The position numbers were made by a program, and so were the translations under genes. From contig CALCNX010000032.1 in NCBI GenBank assembly GCA_937899715.1, positions 68,486 to 132,485 of the forward strand: a stretch of 64,000 bases of DNA, in the 5' to 3' direction. How positions within the stretch are numbered: position 1 is the stretch's first letter; each line of letters starts with the position of its first letter. The stretch comes from an uncultured bacterium. Lineage in GTDB: Bacteria; Bacteroidota; Ignavibacteria; Kapaibacteriales; UBA4661. The notes below the pieces were generated by a model that made no database searches, had not been told where the DNA came from, and worked only from the letters and a program-made list of their open reading frames with translations. Of the stretch, positions 24,030 to 33,150 are shown piece by piece.

Positions 24030-25415
24030 CTATATTTGTACCTCTTTCCATGCACCTTTTTTGAAATAATACCATGCAATAAGCGCCATGAGCGTTTCGG
24101 CAACCGGAACAGCAGCAAACGCACCAGTCGCGTTCCAGTTCAAGCCCTTCGATAAAAAATAGGCAAAGGGAATCTGGAAGAACCAAAAGCCGACAATATG
24201 AATCATGGTCGGTGTTTTGGTATCTCCTGCCCCATTCAGGGCTTGTATCATCACCATTTCGATACCATAGAAGATATAGCCGGAGCCGATGATCTGAAGC
24301 GAAAGCGCCCCAAACCGCAGCACGGCAGAGTCTTGGGTAAATACTCCCACAATCGGAGCGGCTGCCACAACAAAAAGGACAGTGACGAAGCCCATAAACA
24401 CGATATTATACTTTGTGGTCAGCATTACGCTTTCCTCTGCACGTTGAATCTGCCGCGCCCCCAGATTTTGCCCCACAAGCGTTGCGGCGGCATTGCTCAA
24501 GCCCCATGCGGGCATCATAAAAAACATGATATTTCGCACAGCAATTTGATAGCCCGCCGAAGCAGCAGTGCCACTTGTTTCGGCAACAAGTCTCACCAGA
24601 AAAACCCAACTGCCGCTTGCGATGATATTTTGAAATGCTGCCGGCATCGCAATCGTGATGATGGAACGGAGCGTCTCCACGTCTATCTTGAACCGACGCA
24701 GATTGAACTTTAGTATGCCACGTCCCATTTGCAAATGCCACACTTGGTATGCCACGCCCGCACTGCGCCCCACCACCGTAGCCATTGCCGCTCCCACAAG
24801 CCCGAAAAAGTGAATAAAGATAGGGCAAAGAATAATGTTGATAATGCTGGCAATCCACAAACTGCGCATCGCCATTGCAGCATCGCCGGCACCGCGAAAT
24901 ATGCCGTTAATAACAAAAATCAGTACCACCACTACCGAAGCGCCAAACATTGTGCGTGTAAAAGGAGTGCCTTCGGCGACAACTGCCGGAGCTGCACCCA
25001 TGAGCGCTAAAATCTCGCCTGCAAAGATCACCCCGATAACACTAAACACCGCCGCAACGAGAACGGATAATGCGACCGCTTGCGCTCCTGCGTGTGCGGC
25101 TGCTTCAGGATTTTTCTCACCTACCCTGCGAGCAACAATCGCAGTGGCGGCGATGCTGATGCCCATAGCCAGCGAATAGACCAGAAACATCACCGATTCG
25201 GTCATTCCGACAGTTGCAATGGCGTTTGCGCCCAACTTGCCGACGAAAAACATATCCACGACTGCGAAGACACTCTCCAAACAGAGTTCCAACATCATCG
25301 GGATTGCCAGCAAAAAAACTGCTTTCCGTATGCTACCTTGCGTATAGTCCTGCTCCTCGCCATTGAGCGATTGCTTGATAATATCCCACGTACTGGATGC
25401 TGTGTGCGTTTCCAT
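24030..25415 (-). CDS. MATE-family multidrug/Na+(H+) antiporter
   Basis: 461 aa with 12 predicted helices and MATE hallmarks: AIPMMLELCLESVFAVVDMFF near the N-terminus, VGKLGANAIATVGMT, and the second-half repeat AAATLVGQNLGARQ. It exports cationic compounds across the inner membrane using an ion gradient. It is the first of the minus-strand run. An 18-bp-arm-total palindrome and a possible -7 element lie just upstream (25484-25522). Confidence 0.92.
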   Translation of the reverse strand: METHTASSTWDIIKQSLNGEEQDYTQGSIRKAVFLLAIPMMLELCLESVFAVVDMFFVGKLGANAIATVGMTESVMFLVYSLAMGISIAATAIVARRVGEKNPEAAAHAGAQAVALSVLVAAVFSVIGVIFAGEILALMGAAPAVVAEGTPFTRTMFGASVVVVLIFVINGIFRGAGDAAMAMRSLWIASIINIILCPIFIHFFGLVGAAMATVVGRSAGVAYQVWHLQMGRGILKFNLRRFKIDVETLRSIITIAMPAAFQNIIASGSWVFLVRLVAETSGTAASAGYQIAVRNIMFFMMPAWGLSNAAATLVGQNLGARQIQRAEESVMLTTKYNIVFMGFVTVLFVVAAAPIVGVFTQDSAVLRFGALSLQIIGSGYIFYGIEMVMIQALNGAGDTKTPTMIHIVGFWFFQIPFAYFLSKGLNWNATGAFAAVPVAETLMALIAWYYFKKGAWKEVQI

Positions 25416-25483
25416 AGTATTGCTTCTATTTATTGTAGATAATTGCTATCGCTTTGGAGGCGACTTCTCAATTCAAATAATAG

Positions 25484-25522
25484 CAAATATACGGCGCACT
25501 CCTGACAAAGGTCTGTCAGGAG
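25484..25522 (-). promoter_or_regulatory. Possible promoter and palindromic operator of the MATE gene
   Basis: On the minus strand TATATTTG (25491-25484) matches TAnnTTTG. CTCCTGACA/TGTCAGGAG (25499-25507 and 25514-25522), a perfect 9-bp inverted repeat with a 6-bp spacer, covers the -33 region. That is a good position for repressor binding. Confidence 0.45.
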
Positions 25523-25696
25523 CAAATTTTGGAGTGAATATTCTGAGAAAATAGTGTGAAGTTTGAACCTGCTTCTATGTTTTTTGTCGCGTCTCTCTTA
25601 TTATGTTGCACCAGTGCTAGGGAATGGAACATAACAGCCCATGAAAAGTAGTACCAATCGCTAATAATACGGCTTATCTCACGTCCGACAAAGCGC

Positions 25697-26431
25697 TTAT
25701 GGGGTGGTTACATATATTTTTTGTCCAACGGCAATAGTACCAGTCCTAGTGACAGTGCAGTACACACCTGCACAATTATTATTCAACTTTACCACAGACT
25801 TCATCATTGAGGGATTTGATTCTGCTGTGTTCGGGTCTAGGTTAATCATCATGCAGCGTTCGTCAAGTAATGTTACACTAAGCGCGGCATTGCCCTCGGC
25901 CTCACCAAACCAGATAGATTTTCCAACCCACGCATCCTCAGCAAAGGGGGTGTTTTCCACCGTCTCAATAACGATATTAGGGCGAAATCTGCGAATATCA
26001 ACATTCGTCTCAATGGCATTCATCGTAGCTGTGCTAATGAGCGAAATAGGCGCCTCGTCAAAAATACCGTGCTTCAAATGCGTCAATTCGACATCGGCAT
26101 TACAACGCCGAGAAACATCTTGACGAAGTACGTCGCTTTGGATCTCCAAGATAGTTCCTTCCGGTGTGCGGACGTGTGTTGGGATGTTTTCGGCAGAAAT
26201 ATTACTTACCAAAGAACCATTTTCTCGAAACGGAGTAAACAAAAGAAGATCACGCAGCTTACTTGCCGTCAGCCACGGAAAGCCACTCGTGTCACCTACA
26301 CGGCGAAAAGCCAACCTTCTATCACCACTCAAGCCATGCCACCCCAAGTCCGATTTATCAAGGACTTCCCCAGCCATTGATTTTACGGGATACCTATACA
26401 ACGCTGTAATCACACCTATTTCCTGCTTCAT
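25697..26431 (-). CDS. MOSC-domain protein (YcbX-like)
   Basis: 244 aa. An N-terminal MOSC beta-barrel (IGVITALYRYPVKSMAGEVL, then GLSGDRRLAF) and a C-terminal MOSC domain with RFRPNIVI, DAWVGKSIWFGE and the conserved Cys segment NNNCAGVYCTV. YcbX and mARC relatives reduce N-hydroxylated compounds using molybdenum cofactor bound through that Cys. Activity here is inferred from family. It is divergent from the Lrp-type regulator, sharing an AT-rich 190-bp promoter region. Confidence 0.87.
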   Translation of the reverse strand: MKQEIGVITALYRYPVKSMAGEVLDKSDLGWHGLSGDRRLAFRRVGDTSGFPWLTASKLRDLLLFTPFRENGSLVSNISAENIPTHVRTPEGTILEIQSDVLRQDVSRRCNADVELTHLKHGIFDEAPISLISTATMNAIETNVDIRRFRPNIVIETVENTPFAEDAWVGKSIWFGEAEGNAALSVTLLDERCMMINLDPNTAESNPSMMKSVVKLNNNCAGVYCTVTRTGTIAVGQKIYVTTP

Positions 26432-26488
26432 GGGTTTACTCCGAAATATGAGAAATATATCTCGCTATAAATAAGAATAATATTCCTT

Positions 26489-26496
26489 CAAATATA
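26489..26496 (-). promoter_or_regulatory. Possible -7 element of the MOSC gene
   Basis: On the minus strand TATATTTG matches TAnnTTTG and lies about 58 bp before the ATG at 26431, inside a very AT-rich divergent intergenic region. Confidence 0.4.
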
Positions 26497-26621
26497 GATA
26501 TTCATAATATGTGTTTCAATATTGGGTAAAATTTTAGTAAATTTTTCTATAAATTAGCAATAAATAAGATAAAATTCTTTTTTTTCTGTCTATTTTGTAC
26601 ACCAAGATAGGATAAATTTCT

Positions 26622-27098
26622 ATGAACAAAGTTACCGTCTCTCTCGATGAAGTAGATATGCGGCTTCTGGGGTTGCTACAAGAGAATGCCTCTCGAACAA
26701 CAAAAGAACTGGCAACAGAACTACACTTGACACAAACCCCTGTCCATGAGCGTATCAAACGACTTGAACGCGAGGAAATCATTGTGCGCTATGTCGCACT
26801 CTTGAATCCCCGAAAATTAGACAAAACACTGATGGCAATGTGCTTTATATCCCTCAAAGAACATTCACAAAAGGTTATTGAGCAGTTCGACCGTGATATA
26901 GCGCTGCTTCCCGAGGTTTTAGAGTGTTACAATATCGCAGGACAGTTTGATTATATGCTCAAGACGGTGGTTTCCGACATGAACGAGTATCAAGCGTTTA
27001 TGCTGAAATTGGCTAAGCTAAAGTGTATTGCGAATGTACAGACCTCGTTTGTGCTGCGCGAAATCAAACATACCACGGCACTTTCGCTTCAGAGGTGA
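26622..27098 (+). CDS. Lrp/AsnC-family transcriptional regulator
   Basis: 158 aa. N-terminal winged HTH (LDEVDMRLLGLLQENASRTTKELATELHLTQTPVHERIKRLE, in part LATELHLTQTPVHERI) and C-terminal RAM ligand-binding domain (IAGQFDYMLKTVVSDMNEYQ). Such proteins sense amino acids or related metabolites. Its divergent neighbour, the MOSC gene, is the most likely direct target after itself. The effector is not predictable. Confidence 0.93.
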   Translation: MNKVTVSLDEVDMRLLGLLQENASRTTKELATELHLTQTPVHERIKRLEREEIIVRYVALLNPRKLDKTLMAMCFISLKEHSQKVIEQFDRDIALLPEVLECYNIAGQFDYMLKTVVSDMNEYQAFMLKLAKLKCIANVQTSFVLREIKHTTALSLQR

Positions 27099-27260
27099 TA
27101 AATGCCTGTGAGATGCATAGTATATGAAGGCTGTCAAAAATCATTGGGTTATTGATAATTTGGGGTTTATCTTGCCAATGGATAGTCCTTAATCTTGTCG
27201 TTCAGTAGGGGAAATATAATTTTTACCTTTTTCCTCAATTTTTCATTATCCCTTCTTATC

Positions 27261-27971
27261 GTGAAAACAATCTATATTTTCTTTGCTCTGCTCTGTACTC
27301 CATCTGCAATTTTTGGACAAACGTATCCTACTGATACTCTTTTGAGTCAAGTGCGCCTTAGAAAGTCAGCTATATCTCAACAAAAACTGGAGTTAGATTC
27401 AGTTATTGCCCAAAGTAATTTGAGAGCCTCGGAAACTTTATACGGAGAACTTGGCGGTGCAGGTGGCTGGTTGTCTATAAACTATGAGCAACGTTTTGGA
27501 AATATTTTAAATAAAAACTTAAGTTGGAGAGTAGGGATTGGACTTTCAACGTGGAATCATTATTCCCAAACATTCTCGGCGGATAATTTAAGTTATCGAG
27601 TTTTTAATTTTTTTGGGATTGCTACCGTCCCCCTGATGATTAACTATTTTACTGACGGTGACGGTAGCCCATACCATTTTGAAATAGGCGCAGGAATAGT
27701 TCCTTGGTTTGGAACGGAATATATAATTGATTATACTCAACGCGCCATCGCATATGCACCACCAACAATTGAATATATTCAAACGGCAATTCAAAGTAAG
27801 CCAAGTTTTCGCTTCTTTGGTCCAGTGAGCATTGGTTATCGCTACCAGCCTGTTGATGGTGGATTTTTCTTTAAGATTAGTGCTATGGGGTTGGTCGGTG
27901 GAGGGTATTCAAATCTCCCAATTCTACCTTGGATTGGATTTAGCTTCGGCGAAACATATTCAATAAAATAG
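27261..27971 (+). CDS. Exported protein of unknown function, predicted outer-membrane beta-rich
   Basis: 236 aa from GTG 27261, giving signal peptide KTIYIFFALLCTPSAIFGQ. The upstream TTG at 27195 would bury the signal behind a second hydrophobic run. The mature part has alternating aromatic/Gly strands (GGWLSINYEQRFGN, YHFEIGAGIVPWFG, FGPVSIGYRYQPVDGG) and ends GFSFGETYSIK, like small outer-membrane beta-barrels. Base composition is AT-rich compared with flanking genes. No family recognised. Confidence 0.65.
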   Translation: MKTIYIFFALLCTPSAIFGQTYPTDTLLSQVRLRKSAISQQKLELDSVIAQSNLRASETLYGELGGAGGWLSINYEQRFGNILNKNLSWRVGIGLSTWNHYSQTFSADNLSYRVFNFFGIATVPLMINYFTDGDGSPYHFEIGAGIVPWFGTEYIIDYTQRAIAYAPPTIEYIQTAIQSKPSFRFFGPVSIGYRYQPVDGGFFFKISAMGLVGGGYSNLPILPWIGFSFGETYSIK

Positions 27972-28098
27972 CCCTCGCATAACAAATTGTCCATTCTCGA
28001 AATTTATTCGGTGTTTCCTACCGCACGTTGATAAACTCTGGTTTTGAAGGAACCAAGGAGAGAATGCTTTTCTTTCCACCATCGATAAGTTGGTTCAC

Positions 28099-29565
28099 TT
28101 ACTCTTGAAAAATTGCACTTCCAATCTCCACCACTGCCCGCACCAATTCATCGAAATCCGCCATAGTACTGCGCTGATTCACAATCGCGGCGCGGAGCGT
28201 GTACGCACCGCGCAGAATCGTGCTCGACACAACAGCCCGCCCCGATTCTTGCAAACGCAAGAGCAGTTCTTGATTGAGTACATTTAATTCTTCCAATGCA
28301 AGTGTGGAAGAGGCGTTTGAGGGATGATAGCGAAAGCAGACAATGTTCATTGGCACGTCCGCACAACATTCCAAGTCTGCGTGAGCATTGACGAGGCTTT
28401 CAAGGTATTTTGCTTGCGCCACATTCTGCTCAATAAGCCGTGCAAACGTGTTTACGCCGTGTGCTTTCAGGCTCATCCACGCTTTGAGGGCTTTGAAGCC
28501 GCGTGTAAGGTCGAAACCACGCTCGGCAAAGGGCAGCCCGCCTGCAATCACACCTCGCGCCATCGGTGCAATATAACTTGGCGACATATTGAACGTTTGG
28601 CGGTGCAATTCTGCATCCCGCACCAGCACACACGCACACTCAAAGGGCAGATAGAGCCATTTGTGCAAGTCGAAACCAATCGAATCCGCCCTTTCCATAC
28701 CCGCCACAATTGGCTTCAAAATATCGGAAATAGCCGCAATCGCACCAAAAGCACCGTCCACATGAAACCACAAATCTTCTTCCGCACAAAGGTCAGCAAG
28801 CGCCGTCAGGTCGTCGGTCGCGCCAGTGTTCACCGTTCCGGCAGTCCCAATCACGCAAATAGGTTTGAAGCCATGTGCACGGTCTTGGTGAATTGCTTCA
28901 CGGAGCGCATCAATACGAATTTTGTAATTATCGTCAACCGCAATACGGCGTAAAAACTTGTTTCCTAGCCCCAAAAGCTCCACGCCGCGCTGCACCCACG
29001 AATGTGTTTCGGCAGAACAGTACATCGTGAGTGGTGCTTGTCCGTGCAAGCCGTCTTCACGCACATTCCAATCTGCCTTTGCAGACCGTGCCACAGCAAG
29101 CCCGATAATGTTTGCTACCGTCCCACCGCTTGCCATTACGCCGCTTGTGCCTTCGGGCATTCCCAAAAGTTCTGCCAGCCATGCGATAAGTTGATGCTCG
29201 ACAACGGCTGGCGCTTGGTTGAAGCCTGCCAGATGTGCATTCATGCCGGAAGCGAGCATATCCGCCATCATGCCCAGCGGCGTTCCTGTGCCTTGCACCC
29301 AGCCCCAAAATCGCGGATGAAGATTGCCATTTGGATACGGCAGAACGTTGGTGCGAAAATGATGATAGGCAGCTTCTGCTCCTGCACCTTCGCGCGGAAG
29401 CGGCTCGTGGAGCGCTGTGTGAACGTGCGGCGGAATCTCCTGCCATGCAGGCTGTTCGGTCAATGTGGATAGATGCTCAAGCATATCATCCACCATTTTG
29501 TGCGCCAAGGTGCTGAATTCACGCCATTCTTCAGGCGTGCGGGGGTCGAGGGTAGTGTGGGGCAT
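28099..29565 (-). CDS. PLP-dependent group II amino-acid decarboxylase
   Basis: 488 aa, cytosolic. The family (aromatic-L-amino-acid/glutamate decarboxylase) is shown by NGNLHPRFWGWVQGTGTPLG, SGVMASGGTVANIIGL, WFHVDGAFGAI and the PLP lysine Lys302 in GFDLHKWLYLPFE. The substrate, such as tryptophan, tyrosine, DOPA or another aromatic acid, cannot be fixed from sequence. ATG 29565 (MPHTTLDPRTPEEW) is chosen because it matches family starts; the longer frame runs into the divergent Crp/Fnr promoter. It may be controlled by that divergent regulator. Confidence 0.92.
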   Translation of the reverse strand: MPHTTLDPRTPEEWREFSTLAHKMVDDMLEHLSTLTEQPAWQEIPPHVHTALHEPLPREGAGAEAAYHHFRTNVLPYPNGNLHPRFWGWVQGTGTPLGMMADMLASGMNAHLAGFNQAPAVVEHQLIAWLAELLGMPEGTSGVMASGGTVANIIGLAVARSAKADWNVREDGLHGQAPLTMYCSAETHSWVQRGVELLGLGNKFLRRIAVDDNYKIRIDALREAIHQDRAHGFKPICVIGTAGTVNTGATDDLTALADLCAEEDLWFHVDGAFGAIAAISDILKPIVAGMERADSIGFDLHKWLYLPFECACVLVRDAELHRQTFNMSPSYIAPMARGVIAGGLPFAERGFDLTRGFKALKAWMSLKAHGVNTFARLIEQNVAQAKYLESLVNAHADLECCADVPMNIVCFRYHPSNASSTLALEELNVLNQELLLRLQESGRAVVSSTILRGAYTLRAAIVNQRSTMADFDELVRAVVEIGSAIFQE

Positions 29566-29634
29566 ATCAAAATATTTTGAATCGTTGAAGAGGAAGTGTA
29601 GATTGTTTCGTGGTGATTGTCCCAACTTTTTGCA

Positions 29635-30261
29635 ATGGATATGGTCAAATCTCATTCTCATTCAAGCCAGAATAGTGTATCCGTACTACCTCCAGAGGCA
29701 ATGGCAGATATTCAGCTACCATTTTTCCAGACTCTTTCGCCCGCAAGTAGAGAAGCGTTTTTGGGTGCGGTGCAGAGGGTACGTTTCCCGCGCAATCACT
29801 TTATTTTCCAACCGGAGCAGATTGCTCGCTATGCGTATTTTGTGTTAAAAGGTGCAATTCGCCAATTTACACTCTCCGACGGCAAAGAAGTGGTAACGCG
29901 CCTCGTCATTGAGGGTGGGTTCTCGACGGCGTTTTACAGTTTTATTTCGCAAAAGCCGTGCTTTGAATACTGCCAAACGCTCGAAGAAGTAGAAGCAATT
30001 TCCCTCAGTCGCCAAGAAATGGAGCGGCTCTGCACCGAACATATTGACATCGCCAATCTGGAACGTAAAATTACGGAACAATATCTTATCCAAGAACAAG
30101 AACGTACCTTGTCGTTGCAATTTTTATCCGCTCAAGAGCGCTACGAACAGCTTTTCAAGCAGGATGCCTCTATTCTGCTACGCTTTCCGCTTGGTACGAT
30201 TGCTTCGTATTTGGGCATGAGCCAAGAGACTCTGAGTCGGCTTCGGGCAAAAAACATTTGA
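29635..30261 (+). CDS. Crp/Fnr-family transcriptional regulator
   Basis: 208 aa. Cyclic-nucleotide-binding-like beta-roll (FFQTLSPASREAFLGAVQRVRFPRNHFIF... AYFVLKGAIRQF) and C-terminal HTH (FPLGTIASYLGMSQETLSRLR). No FeS-type Cys cluster is seen at the N-terminus, so the signal is more likely a small ligand or redox/haem than classical FNR oxygen sensing. ATG 29635 is preferred to TTG 29617. An FNR-like palindrome lies just downstream, before the next gene. Confidence 0.9.
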   Translation: MDMVKSHSHSSQNSVSVLPPEAMADIQLPFFQTLSPASREAFLGAVQRVRFPRNHFIFQPEQIARYAYFVLKGAIRQFTLSDGKEVVTRLVIEGGFSTAFYSFISQKPCFEYCQTLEEVEAISLSRQEMERLCTEHIDIANLERKITEQYLIQEQERTLSLQFLSAQERYEQLFKQDASILLRFPLGTIASYLGMSQETLSRLRAKNI

Positions 30262-30271
30262 AGAATAACAT

Positions 30272-30285
30272 TTGATGTAGGTCAA
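30272..30285. promoter_or_regulatory. Crp/Fnr-type binding site
   Basis: TTGATGTAGGTCAA matches the FNR/DNR consensus TTGAT-N4-ATCAA at nine of ten positions. It lies 11 bp after the Crp/Fnr stop codon and upstream of the membrane-protein gene at 30355. Confidence 0.6.
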
Positions 30286-30354
30286 AAAGTATGTGACAGG
30301 ATTTGTGGAAGTTAGTGCAATTCAATATTGTACAACTTCTCGCCAAATAACATT

Positions 30355-30819
30355 ATGAACAGTTCCACAACTGCCCCACAAACAGCGTCAAATGGGCTGA
30401 TGACGCACTCTTTCCATAAGTTTTGGCTCAAAATTACTGCCTTTGTTGTCGGCTCCTTCGGACCCATTTTCTTTTTGGGAACGATGCTCACCACCTCAGA
30501 ACCAGCGCGACTTACGTTGGATTTACTCAGTTTTCCTCTTGACGGTGTACAAAATTACGAAGCACCCACCACCCGCTTCCTGTCTGCTTTGACGGGTGGT
30601 TTCCTCATGGGTTGGGGCGTGATGATTTGGTGTTTGTCGGTGTGGGTCTATGATAAAGCGCCGGAAGAAGTGCGCAAAACCGTGCTTATCGGTACGCTGG
30701 CGTGGTTTGTGTTGGATAGTGCAGGTTCTATTGCATCGGGTAATGCCTCCAATGCGCTTTTCAACGTTCTGGTGTTGCTGCTTGCCGTTGGTCCGTTGTG
30801 GAAATCGGCAAACAAGTGA
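30355..30819 (+). CDS. Small membrane protein, probable Crp/Fnr target
   Basis: 154 aa with four hydrophobic segments (ITAFVVGSFGPIFFLGTML, LSALTGGFLMGWGVMIWCLSV, VLIGTLAWFVLDSAGSI, ALFNVLVLLLAVGPLW). The family is not recognised. The Crp/Fnr box at 30272 and the adjacent regulator suggest control by that protein. ATG 30355 is preferred over TTG 30328. Confidence 0.68.
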   Translation: MNSSTTAPQTASNGLMTHSFHKFWLKITAFVVGSFGPIFFLGTMLTTSEPARLTLDLLSFPLDGVQNYEAPTTRFLSALTGGFLMGWGVMIWCLSVWVYDKAPEEVRKTVLIGTLAWFVLDSAGSIASGNASNALFNVLVLLLAVGPLWKSANK

Positions 30820-30922
30820 GCAACCAGTCTCACTAATTGAGTTGTAGTCCATCTCGAAGGTGTGCTACAACGGCAGTTTCAATAACTATGGTTTCACCGT
30901 GATGAACGTGGTTATGTTGCCT

Positions 30923-32209
30923 TTACGCTGCTTCATATGAACGATTCGCCACGCGTTTCCGATGTAATTTCCACATTGATGCGGTAACGAGCATCACATG
31001 GGCAGCCGAAATGACATAGGATAGTGTAATGAAAAACTCCAGATAGTTGATACTTTTCTGAAAGAAATTTTTGTAAAACAGCACTGCAATGCTCCCCGAA
31101 TATGCGTAGTAATCGGCATAGGTGATGAGGAAACCTACCGTTCCCGGCTGCTTGAACGCAGCAATCATGCGTTCAAAATACAAGCTGTTGCACATTGCGT
31201 ATGCCATATACACACCTAAGCCCAGTGTGGTAAGCCATACAACGGGCGAAAAAATTTGCTGTTGGAACAGAAGGGTACTCACACCAATAAGCAGCCCGCC
31301 CAAGAGCATCAGCACTTGAATAAGCGTAAATGCCGTATCGTTGTTCTGTACCCAACGCATTGCAGCCATCATGAGTAGCACGGCAATAGCAATCGGTGTT
31401 TCGGTTTGCGTGAAAATAGTGGAGTTATTACCGTAACCAAGCAGTTTCCATATCTCCGGGGTGAAATTATCTCTAAACTCTCGAAAGGTTGTGAGAAGTA
31501 TATATGAGAGAATAAAAATAGCCATACTGAGGGCAAATTCTCGCAGAAAGGCTTTCCTGTCTGTTTTTTGCATTGATTTTCGTTCGGTTCGGTGCGCTTT
31601 GTCGTCGCTCGTGGGCGGTGGAATCTGTCCCATCAGCCATGAACAAATGCCGAAAGGAACAATCATTATCGCCCCGGCAACAAACGGCATCCAGAATTGC
31701 GTCACGGCAAGATCGGTCATCACCCATTTGCCAATGCTTTTCGCAAAACCCGACCCCAAAATAAACGATGCCGTTAGCACCGCAACTAATAAATCGGTTG
31801 CTTTGCGTCCTTCTAAAAACCCCAGAATCGTACCATAGACCATGCCGAGCGGGAGGCTTGCCAGAAAGATAAACACGAGATTATAGGGTGCAGGAGTAAG
31901 CGCGAAAAAGAAATATGCACTCCACGAACAACCTATCATCACCAGCAAATTTCGTGAACGATGCTGGGGCAACATTTCCGATACAAACTTGATTCCCAGC
32001 CCCTTGGAAACAGCAAAGCCCAAAACCTGTGCCGTAATAATGAGAATTTTGAACTGTACCCCAAAAAACACCAAGTCATCATACGTCGCAGCAGTGTACG
32101 CCCGCCGAAAGGGGTAAAAGCACATATAGGTAAAAAATGCCGTTACCGAAGCAAAGACCGTGAAAGCGGCAGGGCTACGAGCAAGAAGGTCGTTGAGTTT
32201 GATGAGCAT
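30923..32209 (-). CDS. DUF5690 / MFS-like membrane protein
   Basis: 428 aa with about 12 membrane helices. The N-terminal segment FASVTAFFTYMCFYPFRRAYTA is typical of the DUF5690 group of MFS-like proteins common in Bacteroidetes; GTVGFLITYADYYAYSGSIAVL lies near the end. The substrate is unknown. Two ATGs are possible (32251 and 32209); the shorter begins MLIKLNDLLARSP and is taken here, with moderate confidence in the choice. It stands alone, convergent with the membrane-protein gene. Confidence 0.82.
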   Translation of the reverse strand: MLIKLNDLLARSPAAFTVFASVTAFFTYMCFYPFRRAYTAATYDDLVFFGVQFKILIITAQVLGFAVSKGLGIKFVSEMLPQHRSRNLLVMIGCSWSAYFFFALTPAPYNLVFIFLASLPLGMVYGTILGFLEGRKATDLLVAVLTASFILGSGFAKSIGKWVMTDLAVTQFWMPFVAGAIMIVPFGICSWLMGQIPPPTSDDKAHRTERKSMQKTDRKAFLREFALSMAIFILSYILLTTFREFRDNFTPEIWKLLGYGNNSTIFTQTETPIAIAVLLMMAAMRWVQNNDTAFTLIQVLMLLGGLLIGVSTLLFQQQIFSPVVWLTTLGLGVYMAYAMCNSLYFERMIAAFKQPGTVGFLITYADYYAYSGSIAVLFYKNFFQKSINYLEFFITLSYVISAAHVMLVTASMWKLHRKRVANRSYEAA

Positions 32210-32373
32210 GGAAGAGGTAGCTGGGCAATGAAAGAGGCTGGGTTTTATCATGAAAATGCGCTCAAAAACAGCGTCTTTCTAGTGGTTTGAGTACGATTCT
32301 CGCAACAATATACTGAAGCGATGGGATTCCCACAAATGGCTTAGTACAGAGGTGTGAAAGTCGCTATCAATCT

Positions 32374-33096
32374 TTAATCTGCTGCAATCTCACACAAAAT
32401 ATCGCATAGTTCTACGGGCTTGCTGAAAAAGGGGGAATGACTTGTCGCCATCGTAAACACTTTCTTACACGGCGTTTCCGTGTACATGATGCGTTGAATA
32501 AAGGGAGTTACAGCTTTGTCCTCGGTACACTCAATGTAATAACGTGGCACACACCCATAGCGCTCTTCTGTTAGTTGCAATGGCGTAACACCGGAAACAA
32601 TTGGCTCATTACTCAAGAGCAATTTTGCTAAATCCGTGATGTAATCCTCGCAATCGTGGTAGAGTCCTTCTTTATAGATTTCAGGTTTTAGCGTTGTGCT
32701 ATTTGTGTCTTGGTGTAATTCTACAAAAGGTTTCAGTACCCCACCTGTATCTTGCAACGAATACTCGCGCTGGGTTTTACCGTTTGGAATGAGATACGCC
32801 GCAAGGTAAACGAGTTTGTCAATTTTGTCCGGGCGATACTCTGCTGCTTGCGAAATCACGATGCCGTTTTTGCTATGTCCCACTAGAATAACGTTCTCTT
32901 CGATGCTATCAATAACCGAACAGAGTTTTTGAACAGATGTATCCAGTGTAACAGTTTCAATCGGCGTTTTATCTCTGCCCATACCGAGCAAGTCAAGCGC
33001 AATGACCTTGTGCTCACGTTGCTCAAGTATCGGTATCACTTTATGCCAATTCCAAGCACTGTGCCATGAACCGTGAATCAAGATGAATGTTTTCAT
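32374..33096 (-). CDS. Alpha/beta hydrolase, plant-methylesterase-like
   Basis: 240 aa. Typical of the salicylate-methylesterase/hydroxynitrile-lyase-like branch: LIHGSWHSAWNW at the N-terminus (oxyanion region), nucleophile Ser75 in LVGHSKNG, Asp193 in CTEDKAVTP and His220 in ATSHSPFFS. Likely an esterase or hydrolase of small esters; substrate unknown. It is 54 bp downstream of ada on the same strand and may be cotranscribed. Confidence 0.88.
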   Translation of the reverse strand: MKTFILIHGSWHSAWNWHKVIPILEQREHKVIALDLLGMGRDKTPIETVTLDTSVQKLCSVIDSIEENVILVGHSKNGIVISQAAEYRPDKIDKLVYLAAYLIPNGKTQREYSLQDTGGVLKPFVELHQDTNSTTLKPEIYKEGLYHDCEDYITDLAKLLLSNEPIVSGVTPLQLTEERYGCVPRYYIECTEDKAVTPFIQRIMYTETPCKKVFTMATSHSPFFSKPVELCDILCEIAAD

Positions 33097-33150
33097 AGTT
33101 GTTTTGTAAAAAAGTTAGTAAATCTACTTGCAGTATAAGCGAATGACGCT

